Assembly (NCBI RefSeq): GCF_947498005.1 | Contig: NZ_CANMIW010000004.1 | Location: 186,001 to 250,000, forward strand | DNA length: 64,000 bases | DNA from: an uncultured Winogradskyella sp. | Lineage (GTDB): Bacteria > Bacteroidota > Bacteroidia > Flavobacteriales > Flavobacteriaceae | Reading direction: 5' to 3' | In this document: positions 8,146 to 17,637 of the stretch, in pieces | Numbering within the stretch: position 1 is the stretch's first letter | How the letters are laid out: every line of letters starts with the position of its first letter | Made by a program: the position numbers and the translations under genes | Notes under the pieces: generated by a model | Seen by the model: the letters and a program-made list of their open reading frames with translations, nothing else | Database searches by the model: none | Told to the model about the DNA's origin: nothing

Positions 8146-10037
8146 AAAATAGTGTAAGTGTTCGTTGGAGTTAATTTTATTTTATTTGTTTCAATCAATT
8201 CTGAAATACAGAACAATAAGACGTTTTCAGAACAATTTAGTTTCTGTATTAATTGTCGCGAAGATAAAGCTTCAACTTTTAATAATTTTATAATTTGAAG
8301 CGATATGCCTTCATGTGATGATGATTTTAATTTTGAAGATTTGGCAACACAAACCGAGCAAATACCGCAAGTTACTTTAGTCTTTTCTCCAAAATAGAGT
8401 AGGAGTTGCTGACTTCTGCAAACGGTATCGTTTTTTATATAATTTAAAACAGATTCAATCTGTTTATGTTTCAGCGTATGCTGCTGTTCTATAGTTTTAG
8501 CAATAGGATTAATGGTAATATCATCTTCTCGCGGTTTCAAAAACGTAATTTCAGAATCTGTATTTGCCATTTGTAAACTAATAACATCATCTTTTTCTAA
8601 ACGTTGCAACTGCGCGATGACTTTCTTTTCAGATAAGTTAGCTTTTTTAATGACTAAACTTAAGTTTACCTTGGTGTCATAATCAAAAATTCCACCATAA
8701 GTTCTTAATAACACTTTTACCAGTATATTTAAATCCATGTGTGTTTCTAAATATTGAAACAAAACGGCATTAGTCGTTATAAACTGAATTTTTGTTCTAA
8801 AATTAAAGTGTTGTGTTAGCGTAATTATAGCATTTCGATCTAACAATAGTAAAGCATTATAAGTAATGCTTGCACTAAGTTTATATTGATTACAAAAAGA
8901 TTTAAAATCTAATTGATGCAACGTATTTTCCCCTTCTCCATAAGAAATCTGAAAATAATTACACAGTTTATTATACACCGTTTTTACAAATGCTACGGAA
9001 GGCAACGTACTTAAAAACTGACTACGAAGATGGTCTTCATCTATGTGTTGTTTTAAAATAACGGCATGAGCTAAGGCGCCATCACGTCCTGCTCTGCCAG
9101 CTTCTTGGTAATAACTTTCTAGACTTTCTGGTAAATTAAAATGAATAACGGTTTTTACATTAGCCTTATCAATTCCCATTCCAAAAGCTGTAGTTGCGAC
9201 CATAATGTCTAATTGACCATTAGTCCATTGATATAAACGTTCTTGCTTTTCTTTGTTTGTAATTCCGCCATGGTAAAACGTAGAGGAGAACCCTTTAGAA
9301 TTTAAATAATTATGAATATCAGTTGTAGCACGTCTATTTCTTACATATATAATTGATGAACCAGAATTGGTTTTTAAGATATGTTCTAATTGAAATAATT
9401 TGTCGTCGGTATGTATAACGTTGTAGGCAATATTTGGTCTCGCAAAAGAAGCTTTAAATATTTTAGGGCTTATAAAATCTAAATTTTCTACGATGTCATT
9501 AACAACATTATGCTTTGCAGTTGCAGTTAATGCAATACAATTAACATGAGGATGCAATTGTCTTAAAATGGAAATGTTTTTATAAGCAGGTCTAAAATCA
9601 TTTCCCCATTGACTAATACAATGCGCTTCATCTACAGCAATTAAATTCACTTTCATTTGCTGAATGCGATCTTGCACTAAAGTTTGTTGTAAGCGTTCTG
9701 GCGATAAATATAAAAATTTGTAATTACCATAAATACAATTATCTAATTGCGTGTCTAAATCTTTGTAAGACATGCCAGAAGTCAGTGCAATAGCCTTAAT
9801 ACCTTTTTCTTTTAAGGTAGTAACCTGGTCTTTCATCAGTGCAATTAACGGCGAAACAACAATACAAATGCCATCTTGTATTAAAGCAGGTATTTGAAAA
9901 CATATCGATTTTCCGCCACCAGTTGGTAACAAAGCAAAGGTGTCTTCATGGTTTAAAACCGAAGTAATAATCTCTTCTTGTAACGGTCTAAAAGACGTAT
10001 GTTGCCAATACCGCTCTAAAACTTCTATTGGATGCAT
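8142..10037 (-). CDS. recQ: RecQ-family ATP-dependent DNA helicase
   Basis: A 3'-5' superfamily 2 helicase in recombinational repair and fork rescue. 631 aa. Motif 0 FRPLQ (17-21), Walker A LPTGGGKS (37-44), DEAHC (136-140) with the RecQ aromatic-rich loop SQWGNDFRP, and motif VI region YYQEAGRAGRDG are all visible. The zinc-binding domain uses Cys540, 557, 560 and 563 (CGICSVC). The C-terminal region after the zinc module is short, and I do not recognise an HRDC domain, which fits the shorter Bacteroidota RecQ type. It is upstream of and overlaps fmt by four bases. Confidence 0.95.
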   Translation of the reverse strand: MHPIEVLERYWQHTSFRPLQEEIITSVLNHEDTFALLPTGGGKSICFQIPALIQDGICIVVSPLIALMKDQVTTLKEKGIKAIALTSGMSYKDLDTQLDNCIYGNYKFLYLSPERLQQTLVQDRIQQMKVNLIAVDEAHCISQWGNDFRPAYKNISILRQLHPHVNCIALTATAKHNVVNDIVENLDFISPKIFKASFARPNIAYNVIHTDDKLFQLEHILKTNSGSSIIYVRNRRATTDIHNYLNSKGFSSTFYHGGITNKEKQERLYQWTNGQLDIMVATTAFGMGIDKANVKTVIHFNLPESLESYYQEAGRAGRDGALAHAVILKQHIDEDHLRSQFLSTLPSVAFVKTVYNKLCNYFQISYGEGENTLHQLDFKSFCNQYKLSASITYNALLLLDRNAIITLTQHFNFRTKIQFITTNAVLFQYLETHMDLNILVKVLLRTYGGIFDYDTKVNLSLVIKKANLSEKKVIAQLQRLEKDDVISLQMANTDSEITFLKPREDDITINPIAKTIEQQHTLKHKQIESVLNYIKNDTVCRSQQLLLYFGEKTKVTCGICSVCVAKSSKLKSSSHEGISLQIIKLLKVEALSSRQLIQKLNCSENVLLFCISELIETNKIKLTPTNTYTIL

Positions 10038-10070
10038 ATTGCCAATTTAATGTGTTTATATTATGGGTTT

Positions 10071-10484
10071 TCATATCCAGAATTGCCACCATTTTTTATG
10101 CTTTTTTCTTTCTAGATCATTTAGCTTCTCTTGTCTAAATTCGTCATGTAAATTTTCAATTTGTGTTAGATATTCCGACCAGGATTCAGAGACAACACTC
10201 ATATGGTCTTTAGAACCTTCTAAGTCAAATATGTATACCTTTTCATTACCATTAAGTTTGATAAAATAGTAAAATTCTCCTCCATCTGAACCAATTGAAA
10301 AACTTTCGTCTTCTTGTGTAAACACACCATTTATATCTATGATATATTTAGGGTCATTAGATAATGAGAATTCTGCTCCAAAAGAATCTTCAGAAAAAGG
10401 ATAATCTAACATTGTTTTGAAGTAGAACTCTGGAAGCTCTATTCCAAGTTGTTTTTCTATATGTTTAATATCAGTAGATTCCAT
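10071..10484 (-). CDS. SMI1/KNR4 (SUKH) family protein
   Basis: 137 aa with the SUKH start IKHIEKQLGIELPEFYFKTML and the later GSDGGEFYYFI and SWSEYL segments. Many bacterial SUKH proteins are immunity proteins for polymorphic toxins; others are housekeeping adaptors. No toxin gene is adjacent, so the role is open. The C-terminus is a lysine-rich stretch ending KKWWQFWI. It lies five bases after the AAA ATPase gene and is probably co-transcribed with it. Confidence 0.8.
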   Translation of the reverse strand: MESTDIKHIEKQLGIELPEFYFKTMLDYPFSEDSFGAEFSLSNDPKYIIDINGVFTQEDESFSIGSDGGEFYYFIKLNGNEKVYIFDLEGSKDHMSVVSESWSEYLTQIENLHDEFRQEKLNDLERKKHKKWWQFWI

Positions 10485-10489
10485 AGTTA

Positions 10490-11032
10490 TTATTCCAAAT
10501 TTAAGGACTCTAGAATAAAGTTAGCTCTGGATTCTACATTTCCGAACGGAACATCAATTAATTTGTAACCAAAACGCTTGTAAGTATCAATTAAATGGTC
10601 ATGAATTTTAATAGCTTCTTCAAAGTTTTCATAGCGCTCATTATCACTCGTAAAGATCTCTTGCCATGGTGCTAAAACAAAGATATAATCATAAATGTGT
10701 TTTTCGCAAGCATCTACAAAATACTTAGGATATGTATCACCAATAAAATCCATATAGGCTAAAACATCAGGTATACCTCTGTCTAAAAAAACAACAGATT
10801 CCGTTTCATTTGTTGCCTCTTTAAATTGATTTATTCTACCATCTAAAAGTTTCTGACTAAAAAGTAAAGGTTCCGTTAGAAACATTTGTTCAATACCTTC
10901 TGCTCTTGCTTGAAGCGTAATTTGTCTTGAGATTTCATCATAGCAAATAAAATCACGGTTTTTTAATTCATTGATAATCGTAGTTTTTCCGGTTCCAGGA
11001 CCACCAGCAATGACTATTTTTTTTGGGTTCAA
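10490..11032 (-). CDS. AAA family ATPase (AAA_28 / NadR-like P-loop kinase)
   Basis: 180 aa, single P-loop domain. Walker A GGPGTGKTT spans residues 10-18. FLDRGIPD is the Walker-B-like segment typical of nucleotide/nucleoside-kinase-like AAA_28 proteins. Conserved residues further on (YENFEEAIKIHDHLIDTYKRFGY) are also typical. The substrate is unknown. Together with the downstream SUKH gene it forms a two-gene minus-strand unit, divergent from the DUF493 gene. Confidence 0.8.
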   Translation of the reverse strand: MNPKKIVIAGGPGTGKTTIINELKNRDFICYDEISRQITLQARAEGIEQMFLTEPLLFSQKLLDGRINQFKEATNETESVVFLDRGIPDVLAYMDFIGDTYPKYFVDACEKHIYDYIFVLAPWQEIFTSDNERYENFEEAIKIHDHLIDTYKRFGYKLIDVPFGNVESRANFILESLNLE

Positions 11033-11218
11033 ATTGTTTAAAATTTACACTTATAATTAGGGTTAAAAATAAGGGATAAAAAACAGAATATTAAAATCCT
11101 TTTTATTTTTTGAATTCAAAACTAAATTTAGAACTCAATTCTGTCAATTTTTAACTTAATTTTTAGCTTAAAATTGGGCTGAGAATTTATTTAATCTTTA
11201 GTTTTTAAGTTTAAAACG

Positions 11219-11226
11219 TATCTTTG
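11219..11226 (+). promoter_or_regulatory. -7 element (TATCTTTG) for DUF493 gene
   Basis: TATCTTTG matches the Bacteroidota -7 consensus TAnnTTTG and lies 12 bases before the ATG at 11239. No clear TTG is seen 19-21 bases upstream (TTT instead), so only the -7 half is well supported. Confidence 0.5.
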
Positions 11227-11238
11227 CATTAGAAAAAA

Positions 11239-11538
11239 ATGACAATGGATAGTTCTAAAAAAACAGACGAATTTTACGAAAAATTAAAATCACAACTATA
11301 TGATACTGCGCAGTGGCCAACAGAGTATTTATATAAGTTTATTGTGCTTACCGATGGTTCTGGAGTAAGTGGAATTGAATCGCTTTTTAATAATTTAGGA
11401 GCCGTAATTACTACAACCGAATCTAAAAACGGAAAATACACAAGTGTATCGATAAATGTTAGGATGAAAGATCCTGAAGCAGTGGTAGATAAATACAAGG
11501 AAGTCGCAGAAAATGTAGACGATGTAATTTCTCTATAA
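11239..11538 (+). CDS. DUF493 family protein
   Basis: 99 aa, matching the YbeD-like DUF493 family (ferredoxin-like fold, small regulatory-domain look). WPTEYLYKFIV and YTSVSINVRMKDPEAVVDKYKEV are the recognisable strands. Function is unknown; the fold resembles ACT-like regulatory modules. It starts ATG-ACA-ATG, so the second ATG (11245) is an alternative start. Confidence 0.85.
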   Translation: MTMDSSKKTDEFYEKLKSQLYDTAQWPTEYLYKFIVLTDGSGVSGIESLFNNLGAVITTTESKNGKYTSVSINVRMKDPEAVVDKYKEVAENVDDVISL

Positions 11539-11630
11539 AATACCTTTTAAGCTTCGTATTTTTTTGTACTTTGCAACAAAACCTAGAGACTTCAGGTTAA
11601 TAAAATATTTACTACACACATTTTACAATT

Positions 11631-12290
11631 TTGATTGACGATTTAGAATATAACACAGAGCGCGAGCATTTAATAATTCCAGAATATGGACGTCATCTGC
11701 AAAAGATGATTAATCACGCAAAATCTCGCGAAACAAAAGAAGAGCGTAATAAATTAGCAAATGCTATCATTTCTGTAATGGGAAATTTGCAGCCGCATTT
11801 AAGAGATGTGCCAGATTTTAAGCATAAGTTATGGGATCAGCTTTTTATTATGGCTGATTTTGAAATTGACGTTGACGCACCTTATGGCGAGCCATCAAAA
11901 GAAGAAATACAAGCAAGACCAGAACCTTTAAAGTACCCTCAAAATCATCCTAAATATCGTTTTTACGGAAATAACATAAAAACGATGATAGATGTTGCTG
12001 TGAGTTGGGAAGATGGTGAGTTAAAGGAAGCTTTAACCTATACGATTGCTAATCACATGAAAAAGTGCTTCCTTAATTGGAATAAAGATACAGTTGAAGA
12101 TGATGTGATCTACAATCATTTATATGAACTTTCAGGTGGTGCATTAAACCTTAAAGGTAGTGAAGAAAGCCTTACAGATTCTACGAGTTTAATGCGTACA
12201 AAGTCTAAATATGGAGGTAAAAACAATTCAAACAAAAAGAATAACAATTCTAACAAGAAGAAATATTCTAATAACAGAAAACGTTACTAA
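11631..12290 (+). CDS. DUF4290 domain-containing protein
   Basis: 219 aa, a Bacteroidota-specific family of unknown function nearly always next to murA. The family core starts YNTEREHLIIPEYGRHLQKM and continues through WDQLFIMADFEIDVDAPYG. The last 30 residues are an Asn/Lys/Tyr-rich low-complexity tail (KNNSNKKNNNSNKKK). The start is TTG, because no ATG precedes the conserved core. murA follows after five bases, so both are one operon. Confidence 0.88.
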   Translation: MIDDLEYNTEREHLIIPEYGRHLQKMINHAKSRETKEERNKLANAIISVMGNLQPHLRDVPDFKHKLWDQLFIMADFEIDVDAPYGEPSKEEIQARPEPLKYPQNHPKYRFYGNNIKTMIDVAVSWEDGELKEALTYTIANHMKKCFLNWNKDTVEDDVIYNHLYELSGGALNLKGSEESLTDSTSLMRTKSKYGGKNNSNKKNNNSNKKKYSNNRKRY

Positions 12291-12295
12291 ATTGT

Positions 12296-13612
12296 ATGAG
12301 TACATTTAAAATTGAAGGTGGTCACAAACTAAAAGGGAAAATTCAACCACAAGGAGCAAAAAACGAAGCATTACAAATACTATGTGCAGTGCTTTTAACT
12401 CCGGAAGAAATTAAGATTGATAACATACCAGATATTATAGACGTCAATAAACTTATTGCGCTATTGAAAAAATTAGGTGTAAAAATTAATAAATTAGGTA
12501 AAGGTTCTTATACTTTCAAGGCAGATGAAGTTAATCTAAAGTATTTAGAGTCTGCAGAATTTAAAGAAGACGGAAAAGGATTAAGAGGTTCTATAATGAT
12601 TGTAGGTCCTTTGTTAGCGCGTTTTGGCAAAGGTTATATTCCTAAACCAGGTGGTGATAAAATTGGTCGTCGTCGTTTAGATACACACTTTGAAGGTTTC
12701 ATTAATCTTGGTGCAGAATTTCGATATAATAAAGAAGATTTGTTTTATGGTGTTGAAGCTAAAAAACTGAAAGGCACATACATGCTTTTAGATGAAGCTT
12801 CAGTTACTGGTACCGCAAATATTGTAATGGCAGCTGTTTTAGCAGAAGGTGTAACTACAATTTACAATGCTGCATGCGAACCTTATTTACAGCAATTGTG
12901 TAAAATGTTAAACCGAATGGGAGCGAAAATCTCTGGTGTAGGTTCTAACATGTTAATTATAGAAGGTGTTGATGCTTTAGGTGGCACTGACCACAGAATG
13001 CTACCAGATATGATTGAGATAGGTAGCTGGATTGGATTAGCGGCAATGACTAAGAGTGAATTGACCATCACTAATGTGAGTTGGGATGATTTAGGTCAAA
13101 TACCTAATGTATTTAGAAAAATTGGTATAACAGTAGAGCGTCAAGGTGATGACATTCATATACCTGCTCATACCAATGGTTACGAAGTGCAAAACTTTAT
13201 AGATGGTTCAATTTTAACTATTGCTGATGCACCTTGGCCAGGTTTTACTCCAGATTTGTTAAGTATTATTTTAACTGTATTAACGCAGGCTAGAGGAAGT
13301 GCTGTAGTGCATCAAAAAATGTTTGAAAGCCGTTTGTTTTTCGTAGATAAACTGATTGACATGGGAGCAAAAATTATTCTTTGTGATCCACATAGAGCAA
13401 CCGTTATTGGTCATGACTTTAAGTCAACGCTAAAAGCAACAACTATGACATCTCCAGATATTAGAGCTGGTGTTTCTTTATTAATTGCGGCATTATCTGC
13501 AAAAGGAACATCTATAATTCATAATATTGAACAGATTGATCGTGGTTACGAAAATATTGACGAACGTTTAAGAGCTATTGGTGCTAAGATTGAACGTGTA
13601 GAAGGTAATTAG
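12296..13612 (+). CDS. murA: UDP-N-acetylglucosamine 1-carboxyvinyltransferase, Asp-type active site
   Basis: Catalyses the first committed step of peptidoglycan synthesis, adding enolpyruvate from PEP to UDP-GlcNAc. 438 aa, normal. K22/N23 of the active site are present (GAKNEALQI). The flexible catalytic loop reads PGGDKIGRRRLD, so residue 121 is Asp where E. coli MurA has Cys115. That replacement is a known natural variant and makes MurA insensitive to fosfomycin, which alkylates the Cys. The gene follows DUF4290 in an operon and ends at a clear terminator. Confidence 0.97.
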   Translation: MSTFKIEGGHKLKGKIQPQGAKNEALQILCAVLLTPEEIKIDNIPDIIDVNKLIALLKKLGVKINKLGKGSYTFKADEVNLKYLESAEFKEDGKGLRGSIMIVGPLLARFGKGYIPKPGGDKIGRRRLDTHFEGFINLGAEFRYNKEDLFYGVEAKKLKGTYMLLDEASVTGTANIVMAAVLAEGVTTIYNAACEPYLQQLCKMLNRMGAKISGVGSNMLIIEGVDALGGTDHRMLPDMIEIGSWIGLAAMTKSELTITNVSWDDLGQIPNVFRKIGITVERQGDDIHIPAHTNGYEVQNFIDGSILTIADAPWPGFTPDLLSIILTVLTQARGSAVVHQKMFESRLFFVDKLIDMGAKIILCDPHRATVIGHDFKSTLKATTMTSPDIRAGVSLLIAALSAKGTSIIHNIEQIDRGYENIDERLRAIGAKIERVEGN

Positions 13613-13645
13613 AAATTATAATTACCAATTCAAGTATATAATAAG

Positions 13646-13672
13646 AGACCTCAAGTAATTGAGGTCTTTTTT
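13646..13672 (+). terminator. Terminator of DUF4290-murA operon
   Basis: Arms AGACCTCAA (13646-13654) and TTGAGGTCT (13659-13667) around a GTAA loop, followed by a T-run, 33 bases after the murA stop. Confidence 0.92.
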
Positions 13673-13853
13673 ATTTATCATATATTATTTTTTAGGTCCA
13701 TATGAAATCGCTTTATATGATATGAGGTTTTAGTAAAGGTTTTCGTCTAAAATGGTTTTCTGTCGGTAATATTATTGATTACATCGAGGTATTGAATCAC
13801 TGCGTTGCATTTATTCGTAATTTACTCATTAAAGCTAGTGAATTCTTAATCTA

Positions 13854-16800
13854 ATGAAACTTGTCTTCCCTCCAAGATATAGCCTAATATTTTGTCTTTT
13901 TTTGACAAGTCAGCTAGTTTGTGCACAATTAAATGTTTTTAATTTATCCGTAACTTCTACAGATGAAACATGTGCAAGTAATGGTTCAATAACAATGAAT
14001 GTTTCTGAGGTTACGCCAGGTGCAACTATCGTTTATAATCTTTATTTATATCCAAATATTAATTCTCCTATAGCGCAAACATCCTCAAATACATTTAGTA
14101 GTTTAGATAGCGGTAATTATTTAGTAGAGGCCGTACAAACCTTAAATGATTTACAAAATTCAGAAAGTGCAGATGCTGATATTGATGATGTTATCACAGC
14201 TCTAGATTTTGAAGTCGGACAAGGTTTTACAGGCGATTGTAGCGAAATCAGTTTAGTTATAACGACACTGTCAGGTAATGCAGAATCCTATGAGATTATA
14301 TCAGGACCTATCACTGTGCCTTTGCAATCTGATAATAGTTTTAGTAATCTGCCTGAAGGAACTTATGTTATACGTGTATATGATACTTGTGGAAATGCCT
14401 TAACGAAGACTTATACGCTTTTAATTAGTGACGTTACGTTTACAATTTCGGCTATAGAACAATCTAACGCACTGAATAATTGTGATGAGACGACAATTAA
14501 TCAAACAATTACGGCTAGCAGTGGATCTCAACTGTCTTATCCAATTACCGTTGACTATACCATTAATTTTTCTGATGGAAATGAAACTACAAGTTATTCC
14601 CAGACTTATGATGATGGTTCAGAAACAGAACTCGAAATATCAACGACCGTAACTAATTTTGGCGATCAAACTTTTACAGTCGATACGGTAGTACAAGATG
14701 GCTGTGGAGATGTTGTTGCTAGTTCTGAGGTTGTAAATCCCAATCCTGTTATAAATTTATCTACAGTAACCAATATTTGTGGAGACGATTTAATAATCGT
14801 GATTTCTAATATGGTTCCTCCATATTCTCTTGAATTTACTGAGGCACCAATGGAATTTAATCCATCAGATTATAATGATAATGAAGGCGTTTATACAGAA
14901 TCGGTAATTTCGTTTGAACAAGAAGATTTAGGTTTGCCTTATGGTGTTTACGAGGTTACAGTTGTTGATGCATGTGATAATATAGGTATAGCGTCAATTG
15001 AATTAATTGAAGAGCCAGAAGAGCCTGTTATTTCTACTTCAAATGGAGGTTGTGATGCGTTAACAGGTGCTTTAACGGTAAGTATACCAAATAGAGAGAT
15101 TGCATCTGCGACACTTACAGTTGCTCCACTAACATATATAGGTGAAATACCATCTGATATTTCTGAGTTTATCACACCCAATGGTTTGTTAATAGTTGAT
15201 GTGTTGCCAATAGGTACTTTTACTATAGAATTGATAGACAATTGTGGTACAACATATCTTGAAGAATTTGAAATTCCAGAACTCGAAGACTATGAACTCA
15301 ATGTGTCAACCTCAGTGAGTTGTAGTTCTGATACAGGTAGCTTGAGTATTGCTGGTGCGTATGGCGCAGTAGAATCCGTTACGTTTATTGCAGCACCTAC
15401 TGAATTCTCAGAGACGTTACCTTACGACTATAGTTTTGCAATTTTATCAGAAGGACTTTTCTATGTTGATGATTTACCCGCAGGAAATTATACTATTGAA
15501 TTTACAGATAGTTGTGGCAATGAATTCATGTTCACTCAAACCATAGAAACGTATAATTATGATAACAATGAATCTATTTATAATTTACAACAAAACTGTG
15601 GTTCTTTTGATTTAAGTATTCTAGATAATGATAGTTCAGTGATAAATCAAACCTATTGGTTTCAGAGGTATAATCCGCAATCTGATAGTTGGGGACATCC
15701 TAATACTGGAGTAACGTATAGTGAAGGTGAATTACCGAATACAGCGAATTCTATTTCTATAGAAAATGGAGAAAGTCTACTTAATATTTTCGTGGTAGGA
15801 ACATTTAGATTGATAAAAGTATTTCAATCAACTAATAACCCAAACACAGATGAGTATTGTTTTGATATTTTTGGGGAATTTGAAATCGATTCAGATTTAA
15901 TAATAAATGATGTATTTAATCTTAATTGCGATGGTGGATCAGGACCTTCTGATATTTTAGTGGATGTAAGTGGTGTACCTCCTTATAATTTTTCTATTGT
16001 TTCTCCTATTTTTATTGACAATGGAAATGATAATGTTTTTACAAATTTAAGTCCTGACATTTACGAAATAAGGGTTGAGGATGTTTGTGGAAGTATAGAA
16101 GCAATTACTGTTAATTCCTTGGATTTACTTCCTGTAGTTAATCTAGGTAGTCCATCTGATTTGGTCGTTTGTGATGAAGATAATGATAACCAAGCCGTTT
16201 TTGATCTATCACAACAATACACGCAGTTGATAGGTAATCAAAATCCAGAAAATTTAACTATTACTTACCACCTAAATCAAACTGATGCAGATTCTGGTAA
16301 TAATCCAATTTCAGATAGTTATGAGAACATAGTAAATCCACAGACCATTTACGTTAGAATGATTCATAATACATTAGATATTTGTTACGAAACAGACAGT
16401 TTTCAGCTTATTGTTGGTTCTATTCCTCAGTTAGGTTTGGATGAATCTATTACTATTTGTGAAGGTACTTCTGTTGTGTTATCCGCAGATTTTGGTTACT
16501 CGAGCTACTTATGGTCTTCAGGTGAAACAACACGAAGTATAGTCGTTGATACTGTTGGAAATTATTCGGTTACAGTTTCAAATGATTATGGTGACTTTTA
16601 TTGTGAGGCCACAAAAACTTATAATATAGATATGTCTGGTGTCGCTAATATAGAAAATATCATTAACGAAGATTTTACTTCAAATAGTAATTTTATCGAT
16701 ATTGAAATATCTGGTATTGGCGATTATGAGTATTCATTAGATGGTGTGACCTATCAGTCGGAGAATTATTTTGAAAATCTAGAATCAGGAATTTATACAG

Positions 16801-17111
16801 TTTTTGTAAGAGATATTAATGGCTGTGGTATTAATACCGAAACTATTTCCTTATTAAATTATAAAAAATTCTTTACACCAAATGGCGATGGCGAAAATGA
16901 ATTTTGGCAAATTACAGGTTCGCAGTTAGAACCCGATTTACAAGTATATATTTTCGATAGGTACGGAAAGTTATTAATTAACTTTACTGGCAATGACGTT
17001 GGTTGGGATGGTAACTATAATGGTAATCTTATGCCTACAAACGATTACTGGTTTGTGGTAGAACGTTCTAACGGGTTAACGCATAAAGGACATTTTACTT
17101 TAAAACGATGA
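13854..17111 (+). CDS. Secreted repeat protein with type B T9SS (CHU_C) C-terminal domain
   Basis: 1085 aa. An N-terminal hydrophobic segment ending QLVCAQ is a signal peptide. The body is a series of about 80-100-residue units, each ending in a DxCGN-like motif (DTCGNALT, DACDNIG, DNCGTTYL, DSCGNEFM, DVCGSIEA), an adhesin-like repeat architecture. The last 85 residues are the type B sorting domain, starting KKFFTPNGDGENEFW and including YIFDRYGKLL and GWDGNYNG, which directs export by the type IX secretion system and surface attachment. Probable adhesin or gliding-related surface protein; ligand unknown. A 180-base spacer without a recognised element precedes it. Confidence 0.9.
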   Translation: MKLVFPPRYSLIFCLFLTSQLVCAQLNVFNLSVTSTDETCASNGSITMNVSEVTPGATIVYNLYLYPNINSPIAQTSSNTFSSLDSGNYLVEAVQTLNDLQNSESADADIDDVITALDFEVGQGFTGDCSEISLVITTLSGNAESYEIISGPITVPLQSDNSFSNLPEGTYVIRVYDTCGNALTKTYTLLISDVTFTISAIEQSNALNNCDETTINQTITASSGSQLSYPITVDYTINFSDGNETTSYSQTYDDGSETELEISTTVTNFGDQTFTVDTVVQDGCGDVVASSEVVNPNPVINLSTVTNICGDDLIIVISNMVPPYSLEFTEAPMEFNPSDYNDNEGVYTESVISFEQEDLGLPYGVYEVTVVDACDNIGIASIELIEEPEEPVISTSNGGCDALTGALTVSIPNREIASATLTVAPLTYIGEIPSDISEFITPNGLLIVDVLPIGTFTIELIDNCGTTYLEEFEIPELEDYELNVSTSVSCSSDTGSLSIAGAYGAVESVTFIAAPTEFSETLPYDYSFAILSEGLFYVDDLPAGNYTIEFTDSCGNEFMFTQTIETYNYDNNESIYNLQQNCGSFDLSILDNDSSVINQTYWFQRYNPQSDSWGHPNTGVTYSEGELPNTANSISIENGESLLNIFVVGTFRLIKVFQSTNNPNTDEYCFDIFGEFEIDSDLIINDVFNLNCDGGSGPSDILVDVSGVPPYNFSIVSPIFIDNGNDNVFTNLSPDIYEIRVEDVCGSIEAITVNSLDLLPVVNLGSPSDLVVCDEDNDNQAVFDLSQQYTQLIGNQNPENLTITYHLNQTDADSGNNPISDSYENIVNPQTIYVRMIHNTLDICYETDSFQLIVGSIPQLGLDESITICEGTSVVLSADFGYSSYLWSSGETTRSIVVDTVGNYSVTVSNDYGDFYCEATKTYNIDMSGVANIENIINEDFTSNSNFIDIEISGIGDYEYSLDGVTYQSENYFENLESGIYTVFVRDINGCGINTETISLLNYKKFFTPNGDGENEFWQITGSQLEPDLQVYIFDRYGKLLINFTGNDVGWDGNYNGNLMPTNDYWFVVERSNGLTHKGHFTLKR

Positions 17112-17117
17112 GTTACG

Positions 17118-17480
17118 TTATTCCATTGAATACAAAAATTGCTCAGATGTAATTTTACCATCTTTAACTTCAAATACAGCAATTTCTTCCATTTGCTGTC
17201 TGCCTCTGTCTTTAAAAGTTAAATCAAAGTGCATTTTAGACGAAAAATGATTTCCAGCCACAAGAGGTGCGCTAATAGAACTGTAATGAAATTCTTCTAC
17301 GTTTTCTAACCATTCTTTATTCTTGTTCCAAACATTTTGTTTACCAGTAATATTTTCTCCTGGCATACCTGGCATTTCTTTACTCACAACATTTTCAGAA
17401 TAAAGCTCGTTAATGCAATCAAGGTTTTTACCTTGCTCACACATTTCTTTCCACTTTCTAGCAACTCCCCAAGTATTCAT
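17118..17480 (-). CDS. SnoaL/NTF2-like family protein
   Basis: 120 aa with the cone-shaped NTF2-like fold suggested by WKEMCEQGKNLDCINELYSENV (N-terminal helices) and alternating strands to the C-terminus. A WNKNKEWLE helix sits mid-protein. No signal peptide. Such proteins are small-molecule-binding or isomerase-like; the role is unknown. It lies 157 bases beyond phrB of the photoprotection island and may be a separate unit. It converges with the large surface-protein gene. Confidence 0.75.
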   Translation of the reverse strand: MNTWGVARKWKEMCEQGKNLDCINELYSENVVSKEMPGMPGENITGKQNVWNKNKEWLENVEEFHYSSISAPLVAGNHFSSKMHFDLTFKDRGRQQMEEIAVFEVKDGKITSEQFLYSME

Positions 17481-17637
17481 AATTCTCTAAATTTAAATTA
17501 GTGCTTTAAAGTTAGTGAAAAGTTTTTCTAAATTATGTAATTGATAACGACGTTTTTAACTTTTAAATTAAATAATTGCTATTTAAGGGCATATTGAATT
17601 GAATATATTGAAATGAATTTGGCAACTATACTAAATT

